From: Pseudomonas sp. RIT288
Lineage (GTDB): Bacteria > Pseudomonadota > Gammaproteobacteria > Pseudomonadales > Pseudomonadaceae
DNA: 64,000 bases
NCBI RefSeq assembly: GCF_000631985.1
Contig: NZ_JFYN01000008.1
Coordinates: 120,861-184,860, forward strand
Direction: 5' to 3'
Under the pieces are notes generated by a model that worked only from the letters and a program-made list of their open reading frames with translations, had not been told where the DNA came from and did no database searches. Position 1 is the stretch's first letter. Each line of letters begins with the position of its first letter. Positions 16,167 to 31,100 of this stretch are shown here, in pieces. Made by a program: the position numbers and the translations under genes.

Positions 16167-16913
16167 ATGACCGTCTACTTCATCGGCGCCGGCCCCGGCG
16201 ACCCGGAATTGATCACTGTCAAAGGCCAGCGGCTGATCCGCAGCTGCCCGGTGATCATCTACGCAGGCTCGCTGGTACCGGCTGCTGTGCTGGAGGGGCA
16301 TCAGGCCGAAACCGTGGTCAACAGCGCCGAATTGCATCTGGAGCAGATCATTGAATTGATCAAATCCGCGCATGCCAATGGCCAGGACGTGGCGCGGGTG
16401 CACTCGGGTGATCCGAGTCTGTATGGCGCGATTGGAGAGCAGATTCGTTATCTGCGTGAGCTGAATATTCCGTTTGAGATCATTCCCGGCGTGACCGCGA
16501 CCGCAGCGTGTGCGGCGTTGCTTGGCGCGGAACTGACACTGCCGGACGTGTCGCAGAGCGTGATTCTGACCCGCTACGCCGATAAAACCGCCATGCCGGC
16601 CGGTGAGGAATTGGGCAGCCTGGCGCAGCACGGCGCAACCATGGCGATTCATCTGGGGGTCAACCATCTGCAGAAAATTATCACTGAATTGCTCCCGCAT
16701 TACGGCTCGGATTGCCCGATTGCGGTGATTCACCGGGCGACGTGGCCGGATCAGGATTGGGTAGTGGGGACGCTGGCGGATATTGCCGGGAAGGTTGCGG
16801 CCAAGGGGTTTCGGCGTACAGCGTTGATTCTGGTGGGGCGGGTGTTGGGCAGTGAGGTGTTTAGCGAATCGTCGCTATATCGCGCGGGGCATGCACACCT
16901 CTACAGGCCCTGA
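16167..16913 (+). CDS. cobM: Precorrin-4 C11-methyltransferase CobM
   Basis: This 248-aa SAM-dependent tetrapyrrole methylase methylates C11 of precorrin-4 to give precorrin-5 in aerobic cobalamin synthesis. The N-terminal loop VYFIGAGPGDPELIT and the DVARVHSGDPSLYGAIGEQ motif are diagnostic of CobM/CbiF, followed by PGVTATAACAALLGAELT. The start at 16167 follows AGGA. It is the last gene of the cbtB-cbtA-cobE-cobM group; an inverted REP pair follows. Confidence 0.95.
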   Translation: MTVYFIGAGPGDPELITVKGQRLIRSCPVIIYAGSLVPAAVLEGHQAETVVNSAELHLEQIIELIKSAHANGQDVARVHSGDPSLYGAIGEQIRYLRELNIPFEIIPGVTATAACAALLGAELTLPDVSQSVILTRYADKTAMPAGEELGSLAQHGATMAIHLGVNHLQKIITELLPHYGSDCPIAVIHRATWPDQDWVVGTLADIAGKVAAKGFRRTALILVGRVLGSEVFSESSLYRAGHAHLYRP

Positions 16914-16920
16914 AAGCAAT

Positions 16921-17052
16921 TGTGGCGAGGGAGCTTGCTCCCGCCGGATCGCGGAGCGATCCCAAAACCAGACAATCCATTCATCACGGGTAAATGCATT
17001 GTCCGGTTTGTGACTGCTCTGCAGTCAAGCGGGAGCAAGCTCCCTCGCCACA
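16921..17052. repeat. Inverted repeat pair between convergent cobM and nfuA
   Basis: TGTGGCGAGGGAGCTTGCTC and its exact complement GAGCAAGCTCCCTCGCCACA bracket about 90 bp. It lies between convergent genes and could end both transcripts. This is a third repeat type, distinct from the two main families here. Confidence 0.85.
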
Positions 17053-17082
17053 GCGCCGTTTTTCATGTTCGCAGCGAACACC

Positions 17083-17724
<642 letters not shown>

Positions 17725-18750
17725 CTAGTATTTTTGTCGGGAAAGATTCTCGACAGATGCACGCACCGGTTCGCCATCGATCCGCGCTTTAAGCCACTGA
17801 TAGCTGCGTTTTTCCACCCATTCGTAGCTCAACCATGACCCCACGCCGATCGCCAGAACGCAGATGATGAACATCAGATACGGGTTGATCCCGAAGCGCC
17901 GCGCGATAAAACCACCGGCCGACAGCACCAACACGTGCATCAGATACACCGAATAAGAACAGTCACCTAGCAGCTTCATCACCCGGTTACGCTCGACGTA
18001 GCGCTCCAGCGCCATGCAGGCCATCACCAGCACCGCGCTCGGCACGCCCCAATTCAATAGCCTTGGCGCCGGCGCCAGGTGATAGATCGCCATCACGGCG
18101 GCCCCCATCGCCAACAGCGGCAACCACAGGCCGGCGCTTATCCAGCCCCGGCGATACAGCACGCCAATGCCGATCCCCAGCAAAAACTCGTAGACGATGT
18201 CCGAACGGTAAAACTCGTTGAGCCAGCCGAACGCCTGACACGCCGAAAACAGCAATGCGGCGACCACCAGTAAACGCACCTGCCAGCGGAACACCAGCGC
18301 GCATGCAAACAACACATAAAAAAGCATTTCGTAGTTGAGCGTCCAGCCGACATTCAGCGTCGGATAGATCCCGTAGCCGCCGGGGTTTTGCGCAGGAATG
18401 AATAACAGCGACGCGAGGAAATGCACCCAATCCACGGTCTGATCCGGCAGCATCGGCCGCGCGAACAGCACCAGCAACGCCATCAACAGCGTGTACAGCC
18501 AGTACGCCGGGACAATGCGAAACAGCCGATACAGCAGAAACCGCGCCGGGGGCAGCGCTTTGCTTTCGGTGGACAGGAAAATCACCAGGCCACTGATGAC
18601 GAAAAAGACATCGACGCCGACTGCGCCTTTGTCGATAAAGAACTGTCCGACCGGGCCGCGCGCCTTGAAGTCGAAAAAAATCTGCATGAAGTGGTGGCAG
18701 ACCACCGTCCACGCGGCAAGCGCCCGCAGGGCCTGCACTGAAATCAACAT
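17725..18750 (-). CDS. Membrane acyltransferase (acyltransferase 3 family)
   Basis: This 341-aa protein has about ten membrane helices. The family's N-terminal catalytic His lies in VVCHHFMQIFFDF (residues about 17-29), followed by GAVGVDVFFVISG and RLFRIVPAYW. These place it with OafA/ExoZ-like enzymes that transfer acyl groups to surface sugars. The gene is solitary, so its acceptor (LPS, exopolysaccharide or other) cannot be told. The ATG at 18750 has GGGAG at good spacing. Confidence 0.9.
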   Translation of the reverse strand: MLISVQALRALAAWTVVCHHFMQIFFDFKARGPVGQFFIDKGAVGVDVFFVISGLVIFLSTESKALPPARFLLYRLFRIVPAYWLYTLLMALLVLFARPMLPDQTVDWVHFLASLLFIPAQNPGGYGIYPTLNVGWTLNYEMLFYVLFACALVFRWQVRLLVVAALLFSACQAFGWLNEFYRSDIVYEFLLGIGIGVLYRRGWISAGLWLPLLAMGAAVMAIYHLAPAPRLLNWGVPSAVLVMACMALERYVERNRVMKLLGDCSYSVYLMHVLVLSAGGFIARRFGINPYLMFIICVLAIGVGSWLSYEWVEKRSYQWLKARIDGEPVRASVENLSRQKY

Positions 18751-18788
18751 TGAAGGCTCCCGTCCACAATTCCTGAAACACCAACGGC

Positions 18789-18884
18789 CCCCTGTAGGAG
18801 CTGCGGCACGCTGCGATCTTTTGATCTTGAGGTTAAAAGATCAAAAGATCGCAGCCTCGCTGCACTCGACAGCTCCTACAGGGG
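18789..18884. repeat. Long hairpin repeat (GTAGGAGCT family), copy 3
   Basis: CCCTGTAGGAGCTGCGGCAC and the right arm GACAGCTCCTACAGGG frame GATCTTTTGATC and AAAAGATCGC. It lies between the acyltransferase start and the end of cti, both leftward. Confidence 0.85.
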
Positions 18885-18931
18885 CTTTGCGGTGTTGCCT
18901 GGAGTTGGGACAGCAGGTTGCTCTCAAATGA

Positions 18932-21226
18932 TCAAAGATTCTGGTAGCGGTTCATGTCCAGCACGCCCTCTTCCACCGGATCGGTTTCGTGCAGGTATTG
19001 GCTCAGGTCGTGGAAATAGAACCAGAATTGCGGATGACTGCGACGTATCCCCCAGCGTTCGACGATTTTCTCGAAACGATCGGCATCCTTGGCATTCTCC
19101 ATGGCATCGACAAACTCCGGCACTTGTTCGGCTGGAATGTTGAAGATGAAATTCGGATAGCTGCTCAGTACGCCCGGGTAGATGGTCAAGGTGTCCAGCC
19201 CTGGCTGATAGCGCAGCGACTCGCCCAACAGAAACGCCACGTTACTGTGCGCACGGTTGCGCAGCAGGCTGTACATCTCGCGTTTGCCGCTACGGGTTTC
19301 GATGCGCAGCATGGTTGCTTCCGGCAATTGATCGATGACCTTCAAACCGGCGGCCGGACGCGATGTCAGGCGACTCAGCGCCTGCTCGGCATTCTGCAGC
19401 GCCGGGTCGATATTCGGCCGCGAGCAGTACGCGCCGTCACAGCGGTTGATCGGATCCGGTCGCGCATTCAGATCGCCGTAACGCGCCAGCAACTGCATGG
19501 CGAAGTCGTATTTCGGGTCCTTCGGATCGAGTTTCAGCGCGGTCGGCTTGTCGTCGTCGATAGCCTCATAGTCGAGCCACATCTTGAACTGGCCGCCGCT
19601 TTGGTACCAATCGTCGAGGTAGTCCTCGCGGGAATCGGCCGGCATCAGGCGCAGGAAGTTCTGTTCGGCGCCGTTGCGGATCAGGTCGAAATACAAACGG
19701 GTCTGCGCCTGATGGGAGACGTTGCCGAACACATCGAAGTTGACCGCCAACTGATAATAGGTGCGCTCCAGCAGCGGATAGTCGAACAGCCACATGGTCT
19801 GCGGCACCTCGCCGATCAGGCCTTTGGTCACCGAAGCACTGTCGAAGTGGCGGAAAATGCTCAGCAGCGCGTTGTCGTTACCGGCCCACAAGGTTGACCA
19901 GCTCGGTGCCGGCAGTTCGGCGTAGCTGTCACGGCGCAGGGCTTCGTATTCGTTGCGCTTGTTGCGGTAGTTGTGCCACAGGCTCAGCACACTGCCGACG
20001 TCGTCGTTCTGCCCGGGCATTGCCAGCAACGGCGTGGCCTGGCCACGATAGTTGGGATCGGTGATGTACAGATCATGTTCCGGAGCCTGGAACAGCGCCC
20101 AGAAGTTATCGCGGATCACATCCGTCGCAATCTGCCCACGACACACTGGCCCGCGAATAAAGGTGCGCACGAAGTATTCGGCGTTATCGAGCATGAACTG
20201 ATAACGCGCCTGCGCCGGAATCGCCTCGAAGGTGGCGAACGGGTTGGCCCGGCTCTGCGGGCCGTATCCCGGCAACGCATTGACCTGCCAGTTGCCGCTG
20301 TAGAACAGGCTCTTGATCCGCGCCATCTTCGCCGCACTCAGCGGATAGGTGATGTGGGTCTTGTGCACGATCACCCCTTGTACCGGCCACAAGCGGTAAT
20401 ACACCTGAGTGCCCGGGTCGTCATTCGGACGACGAGTGGCGATCAGGTCGATCGGCTGCCCTGTCGGCGTGCGCGAACGCACCCACTGGAAGTAGTGCCC
20501 CGGTTCGCCGTCCTTGAAATAAAGGTGCGCGAGGAACCAGTGTTCGAACAGCCAGCGCCCGACCAGACTCTGCCGCGCCCCCGGCGCATTGAGCAGGTTT
20601 TCCCACTGGACGATTTGCAGCGCTTCTTTGGCGCTCGGCGCCAGCCCCTGCTCGTCGATCGGAGCACCGGACGCCAGCCAGCGTTGCAGGGTCTGGTATT
20701 GCTGATCGGTCAGCCCGGTCACCGCCAGCGGCATGCCTTCTTTCGGGTGGGCGCCGGCATAGCCGTCAAACTCGGCGGGCATCGCGCACATGTTTTCCCG
20801 TTGCAGGCCGAGGACGATATCTTCCGGCAGCTTGGCATTCGGGGTCAGCGGGGTTTTGTGGCCCAGTTCCAGCATCCGCGCCATCAGCGCCGCCTGGCTG
20901 CCCTGGGCATCGAGTACCGAATAAAAGCCCTTCTGCTGCCAGGCACGTTTGCCGAAGGCGTCGTAGAACAGCCGAGTGGTCGGCGCTGCCTGAGTGCGTT
21001 CGCCATCGTAGACTGGCATCTTGCTCGCGCCCCGCCCTGCGCCTTCGCCGCTGCCCAGATTGAGCTGGCACGCCGAGTCGTAACAGGCGTGGCAGGCCAC
21101 GCATTTCTCGGTGAAGATCGGCTGGATGTCACGCGTATATGAAATCGCGGATGAGATCGCGGGTTCCTGCGCAATGGCGCCCCAGCTTAAAAACAGCATG
21201 AAAATGCTGATGACGCGGTACGACAT
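18932..21226 (-). CDS. cti: Fatty acid cis/trans isomerase
   Basis: This 764-aa periplasmic enzyme converts cis- to trans-unsaturated fatty acids in membrane phospholipids, a fast response to solvents and heat known from Pseudomonas and Vibrio. It has a signal peptide (MSYRVISIFMLFLSWGAIAQ) and, soon after it, a cytochrome c-type haem motif CVACH in EKCVACHACYDSACQLN. Length matches known Cti proteins. I chose ATG 21226 because the signal peptide starts there; the frame extends 21 codons further without support. It is divergent from metH across 156 bp. Cti is normally constitutive with activity controlled by membrane access. Confidence 0.94.
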   Translation of the reverse strand: MSYRVISIFMLFLSWGAIAQEPAISSAISYTRDIQPIFTEKCVACHACYDSACQLNLGSGEGAGRGASKMPVYDGERTQAAPTTRLFYDAFGKRAWQQKGFYSVLDAQGSQAALMARMLELGHKTPLTPNAKLPEDIVLGLQRENMCAMPAEFDGYAGAHPKEGMPLAVTGLTDQQYQTLQRWLASGAPIDEQGLAPSAKEALQIVQWENLLNAPGARQSLVGRWLFEHWFLAHLYFKDGEPGHYFQWVRSRTPTGQPIDLIATRRPNDDPGTQVYYRLWPVQGVIVHKTHITYPLSAAKMARIKSLFYSGNWQVNALPGYGPQSRANPFATFEAIPAQARYQFMLDNAEYFVRTFIRGPVCRGQIATDVIRDNFWALFQAPEHDLYITDPNYRGQATPLLAMPGQNDDVGSVLSLWHNYRNKRNEYEALRRDSYAELPAPSWSTLWAGNDNALLSIFRHFDSASVTKGLIGEVPQTMWLFDYPLLERTYYQLAVNFDVFGNVSHQAQTRLYFDLIRNGAEQNFLRLMPADSREDYLDDWYQSGGQFKMWLDYEAIDDDKPTALKLDPKDPKYDFAMQLLARYGDLNARPDPINRCDGAYCSRPNIDPALQNAEQALSRLTSRPAAGLKVIDQLPEATMLRIETRSGKREMYSLLRNRAHSNVAFLLGESLRYQPGLDTLTIYPGVLSSYPNFIFNIPAEQVPEFVDAMENAKDADRFEKIVERWGIRRSHPQFWFYFHDLSQYLHETDPVEEGVLDMNRYQNL

Positions 21227-21382
21227 GCCCTTGATCCCGATCCTGAAAAAAACGCCCGCGATTCTACAGTATGACGCCCGTACCAACATGAACGATATTC
21301 ATGCAAAAGGAGCATGTGCTCCAAAAGCGCACAGGTTTGTTATGATCCCGGCCCTTCGTCATGGTCTTTTCGAGTAGTCCCA
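21227..21382. promoter_or_regulatory. Divergent promoter region of cti and metH
   Basis: These 156 bp separate the two starts and must hold both promoters. I see no riboswitch-like fold here, and no MetJ-type box repeats. Confidence 0.5.
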
Positions 21383-25093
<3,711 letters not shown>

Positions 25094-25100
25094 TCGCAGC

Positions 25101-25131
25101 GGTCAGTCCCCGGACCTGCCGGGGATTGACC
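25101..25131 (+). terminator. Hairpin after metH
   Basis: GGTCAGTCCCCGG pairs with CCGGGGATTGACC (one G-U pair) around a five-base loop, followed by GTTCACAGGGTTTT. The position 8 bp after the metH stop, between convergent genes, suggests transcription termination from either side. Confidence 0.65.
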
Positions 25132-25143
25132 GTTCACAGGGTT

Positions 25144-28100
25144 TTACACACCTGACAATTGCCCGGAGGAACCGGGCATTTGCGCGTTGTCGGCAGACAA
25201 GCCGATCTGTTCAATTTCCTCTCGCGACAATTCGATGAGCCTGGCATTTCGCGCGGCCGCCTGATCGAACAGCCTGCTCAGATAGAGCGGATCGTCAGCA
25301 CTCAGGCCTTCATCCTCGCCCTCCTCCATCAACTGCAGTTCATCCATTTGCCTGAACGCTTCGGGCTGCTGCTCCTTGAGATAGTCCAGCCAGTAATCGC
25401 GCTGGATCAGGTCCTCCAGAAATCTCTCGGAGCGCTCCGCGTTGACCACCTCGGCCCGCGCATTGACCAACTGCTGCGGGGTGACACCGGAGACAAATTT
25501 CATGTTTTTCGGCTGCCCCGGCAACTCCAGTCCATCGTCCCAGCCCCCGGTCAGACCGATCCGGTAACCGAGGCGGACTTCCGCTTCGTCGAAACCACTG
25601 CGCGCAGCCGCCGCTTTTGCCAGTTCATCGACCTTGTCCAGCCGGAACAGCTGCCGTGACAGGGACAACAAGGCCTCGCCGCGGATTCCCGGGCGACCGG
25701 CCGGTAAATTGAGCAGGGCGTTGTAGGTGAAGACCTTGCTCTCCAGACCACTGAACGTAAGGATGCGCCCGTCCACGCAAGTACCGTGTGTGGCCGAGCC
25801 GGCGAAAATCACCTCGCGCAGCTCAGTGTTGGCGGCCGCCGCCTCCATGACCATCCACACCCGTCGGGTCAGATCGGCATTGGCCACGCGAAACTCCTGG
25901 GTGTCCTGCAATCGATCGAGTAGATGGAAGAATGCCGCGCTATCCGGTTCGGCAGCGAGTTGATCCCAGAGCCTGTCTCTTGCCGACGCCTGCTCCGCCG
26001 GCAGATTCGCCAGCCACGGCGCCTTCTGTTGCGCATGGGCCTGTTCGCCCGGGAGGGTTTCGTCGGACTCGATGCTGTCGGTGGTTTCACTGAGCCCGCC
26101 GGCAACGTCGTCAGCCATTTCCTCCAGATCGGAACTGGAGAAACCGAGCACTCGCGGGCGGTTACCCGCAGCCTGATAGGTTCTGAGCCTTTCAAGCGAC
26201 GCCTCCGACAGGTTGTAGTTATCAGTCAGGTCGGTGCCGTCCATCAGCTCATCGTGCTGACCGTCCAGCGCCTGATCGGGGATGGCGGTGATGTCGTTGC
26301 GACTGAGGTTGAGTGTCCGCAGGTGCTGCGCATCCAGCGTCCCGGCCGGCCATTCGGTGAGGTTGTTGTTGCGCAGATCCAGACTTTGCAAATGCTCGAA
26401 ATAGCTGACGTCGAACGCATCGAGAGGGTTGTAGCCCAGGTCCAGTGCCTGCAGATATGGCAGACCGGATAGCGCCGCATACAGGTGCTCGGTGTCACTC
26501 AAGTTGTTGCTGGCAAGCTCGAGTCGCTCGAGCTCCGGCATTTGCCGGACGGCATCAGGCAGCGCTGTGAGTTCATTGCCACTGAGGGTCAGACTGCGCA
26601 GGTGAGTGAAAGCCTTGAGAAAGCCGTTGCTGCCCTCGGCCGTCACTCGAGTGCCTGTCAGATTCAAGCTGCCGACATGCCCGAAATCCTCGGGCAGCGG
26701 CGGTAGATCGCCCAATTGCAGGCCGTTGAGATCCAGAACCGCATCGACCCCGGCAACCGATAACCGTGCGCGCCAGCAGGTGAGGATGCGCCACGCCGCC
26801 AGGCTGCGTGATTGCGAGGAGATGACCCAATCGACGCCACGGGTTTCCCGGGTATACAGCCAGCCATTGAGCCGGCGAACGAGGGTTTCAAAGGTCTGGC
26901 TCCAGCCCGCGATCCGCTCGCCGATCTGCACATCGGTCGCGCCATCATTACGCAGCACCTCGATCACCTGCATGGCTTGTTCATCGGTAAAGGCCGGCTG
27001 CATTCGCTGCAGGTTCTGGCGCATCAGTGTCAGCCCGGTACTGACCGGAGCCTGTGTCAGCGGCAGCAACTGGCGGGCCACTGACAAACCGTTCTCCGCC
27101 GGCGGAAAAGTCGCCGGCACCGGTTGCCGGGCAAACGCATCCAGCGCGCCGGCAGGCAGGCCGAGGGTGTGTTCCAGCCGCCGGTGCGCCAGACGCAGTT
27201 CTGTGGCCGCCGCGGCGGTCAAAGGCGCACCGGTCAGGTTGGCATTGAGCAATGCGGTGCTCTCGAGCACGGCAGGCGGCAGCGTGCTGATACGCGTGTC
27301 GCGCAGGTCCAGCCACGCCAGTTGCGGCAGACCTTCGGCCCCTGTCGGCCACTGTTGCAGGTGCGTTCCCTGCAGGTCGAGGGCCTTCAAACGTTGCAGG
27401 CTGTCGACGTTCAGCGCGCTCAGCGGGTTGTTCCGCAGATTCAACTGTTCGAGCGCGAACAATTCACTCAATCCGCTCTGCAGGCGTGAAGCGTCGGTCA
27501 ACAGGTTGTCGGCGAGGTCCAGGTGCATCAGGCGCGAAAGACTCTGCGACTCGATCGGCCATTCGTGCAAGGCATTGTCACTCAGATCAAGGGTTCGCAC
27601 TTCGCTGAACGCACTGAGAAAACCGCGCATCTGCGCGGCTGCAACGCGCTGGCCACTGAGCAGCAGCGTGCGTACATGCGCAAATGCGTTTGCCGGTAAC
27701 GTCGGAAGTTCGCTGAGCATCAGCCCGGACAAATCCAGGGTCAAGGCGCTGATCGTCGCGCCATAGCGCTTGAACATTCCCTTGCGCCAACTGGTTTTGA
27801 GGACGTGGGCCAGGTTTGATCGCGCGACAAGTTCGCGCAGCGATTCTGCCGACACCACCACCCGCTGCTGCCACTGATTGAGCTGGCTATCCAGCGCAGC
27901 ATATTGATCGCTCAAGGTATTGATGGCGGCGAAACGCTGCTGCTCATCCGGCCAATGCTCGAAGAAACGATTGAACACCCCCTCGGGTGATTGATTCACG
28001 CCCTCGCCCAGACGCCGTAACTCGCCGCGGCAATAATCCCTGACCATCGTCTCACGGTCGATCAGGTGTTCTGGATGGGTCTTGACGTACTCGTACACGC

Positions 28101-31100
28101 CCGTGAAGTTTTCCCGGGAGAATCTTGACCAGTCCAGCGACAGCCCCGACCAGAGTTTTTCATGCCCCTGCAACAGTGCTGCCGGCACGGCGCTGATTCC
28201 GGTGTCCCTGAGGTTCAGACGCTCCAGGGCCGCCAACTCCAGCGCACCCGCAGGCCATTCGAACAATGAATAGGCAACGATTTCCAGTGTGCGCAGATTA
28301 CGCATGCCGCTGACGTCGAAGGCCAGCGGCTGATAGCTCGCGGTGCTGACACTCAATGCTTCAAGACGGGTCAGTTGAGCCAGGCGTACCGGCATGTCAG
28401 CGGCAAAGGGCATTGCGCTGTAGAGCGTCAGATCAGTGAATTCCGGCATGCTCTGCAACACCGCCGGCACGTTGGTGAACGCTTCTGCGGTGGCGTTGAT
28501 GCGCAGCGCCTTGAGCCTGGGGAAACTGCCCAACAGTTCATCGACGTTGGCATCGGTGATGCACCGCCCCCTGACTCGCAGATCGCGCACATGCGAGAAA
28601 TCCGCCGTCAGCACCGGCAACGGGTCGTCGCACGTCAGATCGAGGCGTGCGGCAGTCGCGTGGCTATCGGCCAGCGGCGAATTGCGCCAACTCTGCTTGA
28701 GGCTGCGCACCACGCTGGATCGGCCGCCGATCATCGATTGCAGCGTCGGCTCCGGGGGCGGCACACCTTCCCATTGCGCCAGCGTCGATTCGAGTTCCTG
28801 CCATTCACGCATGCGCCTTTGCAACAGCTCGTAGATCTGCGCGTCAGTCCGCCCCGCGGCCAACTGTTTGAGGATGAACCCGCCCGCCTGCTGATCCGTT
28901 AGCGCCGGATACACGTCCTGCACGCGCGTCACCAGCAGCGGGTTGACGCCTTCGCCACGACCGCTGGCGTAATAACCCAGCCCGTGCTGGCGTACCCGCA
29001 CCGGCGCCTTGAAGCGCTTCTTGTGCCCATGGCGTCTGCTCGCCAGTCGAGCCAGTTCGGCACGGTGTCGGGCCACATACCGGATCAGTGCCCGGCGCAG
29101 TCCGGCGCTACGCGTAACCTGGGTAAAGCCCAGGGCCTGTCGCGCCTGATCGGGCAACGCATGGAGGATTGAGGCAAGGAAGTTGTCGCCGTGACGCGGA
29201 ACACTGTTCAGCTCTTCCCCGCGCTCGTTGTACGCCTGACAGACCGGCCCGCGCTTGACCAGATATTTGGTTTGGCCGGCACTTTCGCTGCCGACACTGT
29301 CGATCAACAGACCTTCCAGGCTGCCTTCGCGCACTTCCAGACGCACTTCGTCCGACCAGCCCGGCAGCCGTTCCAGCGCGCGCAAGGCCAGCCATTGGCT
29401 TTCGCTGCCGCTCGAATTCTCCATATGCAGGCCGGCGACCGCGTGGTTGAAGCGGCGCTGCCGGGCATATTCACGGGAGACCTCCAGCAGGCGCAACGGT
29501 ACCCGCTCACCGCTTTGCAGGCGCGCCAGTTCCTCGGCGTTCGCCTCCAGCAGCACGCGGATTGCCGCCGAGCTGCCCAACCCCGGTGTGGCGGCTTGTA
29601 GTCTGGCGATTTGCGGGTTGTTCAACGCGGGCTCGTCATAGAGCCTGTCGAACATCGCCGGCTGCCGGGTTCGCAGGTAATCGGCAATCTGTTTGCGCAG
29701 TTCCAGCGGCCGGGATTCGATCACACGCGCCGGCTCGGCGCCCAGCAACCAACGTGTTTGCGGCTCATCCAGCGCTGCCAGAATGCGCTCAGGCAATTGG
29801 CCGTCGAGCACTTCGGCGCGGGTCACCTGGATCGGCGTGCGCATCTGGCCCTCGATTGAGCCAGACTCCGCGCCGAACAGCCGGCTGGGACCGGACAACT
29901 GTGCTCCGTCGAAGACTTCCAGAATCTGTCCGCTCGGCCAGCGCGGCATTTGCGTGAGCATCGGCAGCGTCAGCAGATACGAATCATCCAGGCTGGTTCC
30001 TCGTTCGACCTGATCAATCAGCCGCCCGACCTGCTGATCCGCCTCATACAGACGCAGCGTGTCGGCCAGGGCCAGTGGCGTCGGCTGATGATCGAGGTGC
30101 ATCTGACGCAGGGCATCATCACTGACACCACTGACATCAGCGATTTCGAGCAGTTGCGCGTCCGAAAACGCCTCAGTCGAGTGACCGATGCGCCGCAGCA
30201 GGGTCAGTCGATCCCAGCTCAGCGGTCGCTCCAGATTGTGACGCCAGGCACCCAGTCGATTGTGCTCAAGGATCGGTTGATACACCGCAGGATCATGCGG
30301 GTGGCGGATGCGCCAGCTTTTCAAGGCCTCGTCGTAGTGCGTCTGGTAGACCTTGCCCTGCTGGCGAATGAAGGTCTTGCCGTCGATTCGATACACGCCC
30401 TGCGCATCGGGCACGGCACTCGCAGGCAGGACACTATCGCTGACGTAAGCATCAAGGTCAGGCTTCCACAAGCGAACCGAGCCGTCTGGCCGTTCGACCG
30501 GGTGCAGATGCTCGATCACGGGCTCGGCGGAGGCCGCCTGGAGTCGGCCTGCGCCCTTGCCGACCGCGCCCATCACGCCAATCAGCGCCAGGTTCTGCGC
30601 GACATCGACCAGATGCGCCTTGGCAGCCTGGCGATCACCTTCCGACCATTCGATGGCGCCTTCGAACGACTCATAGAGCAGTTGCCCCGCCATCACGGTC
30701 ATCATGATTTCGCCCAGTACCGGGACGAACATCGACACCATGTTCAACGCCATCATGCCGAGTTCGAGCAGATGACTGAGTTTTTCTGACCGTACCCGGG
30801 CGTCGACATCCGCAGTGGGGACGGCATGGGCCCGCGCGTCGGCGATGAACCTGGCCCGGTGCTGTTCGTAGAGGTACTCCCAAAGATCGGTGTTATCGGC
30901 CCAGATCCCGGCTACGCCTTTGCGCGTGGTCGGCAACGGGTCGAGATACGGGTCAGGCTGCGGCTCGCGTTTGCCGGGGGCTTCGGGTGGCAGCTCCTTG
31001 ATCCGTGCGATGGTGGACAGTGGCGGTATCAGCTGTGCGACCTTGACCCAGATCGAATGCAGCGGGTCACTCGGGGAGTCCGCAGCCTTTTGGGTGAACT

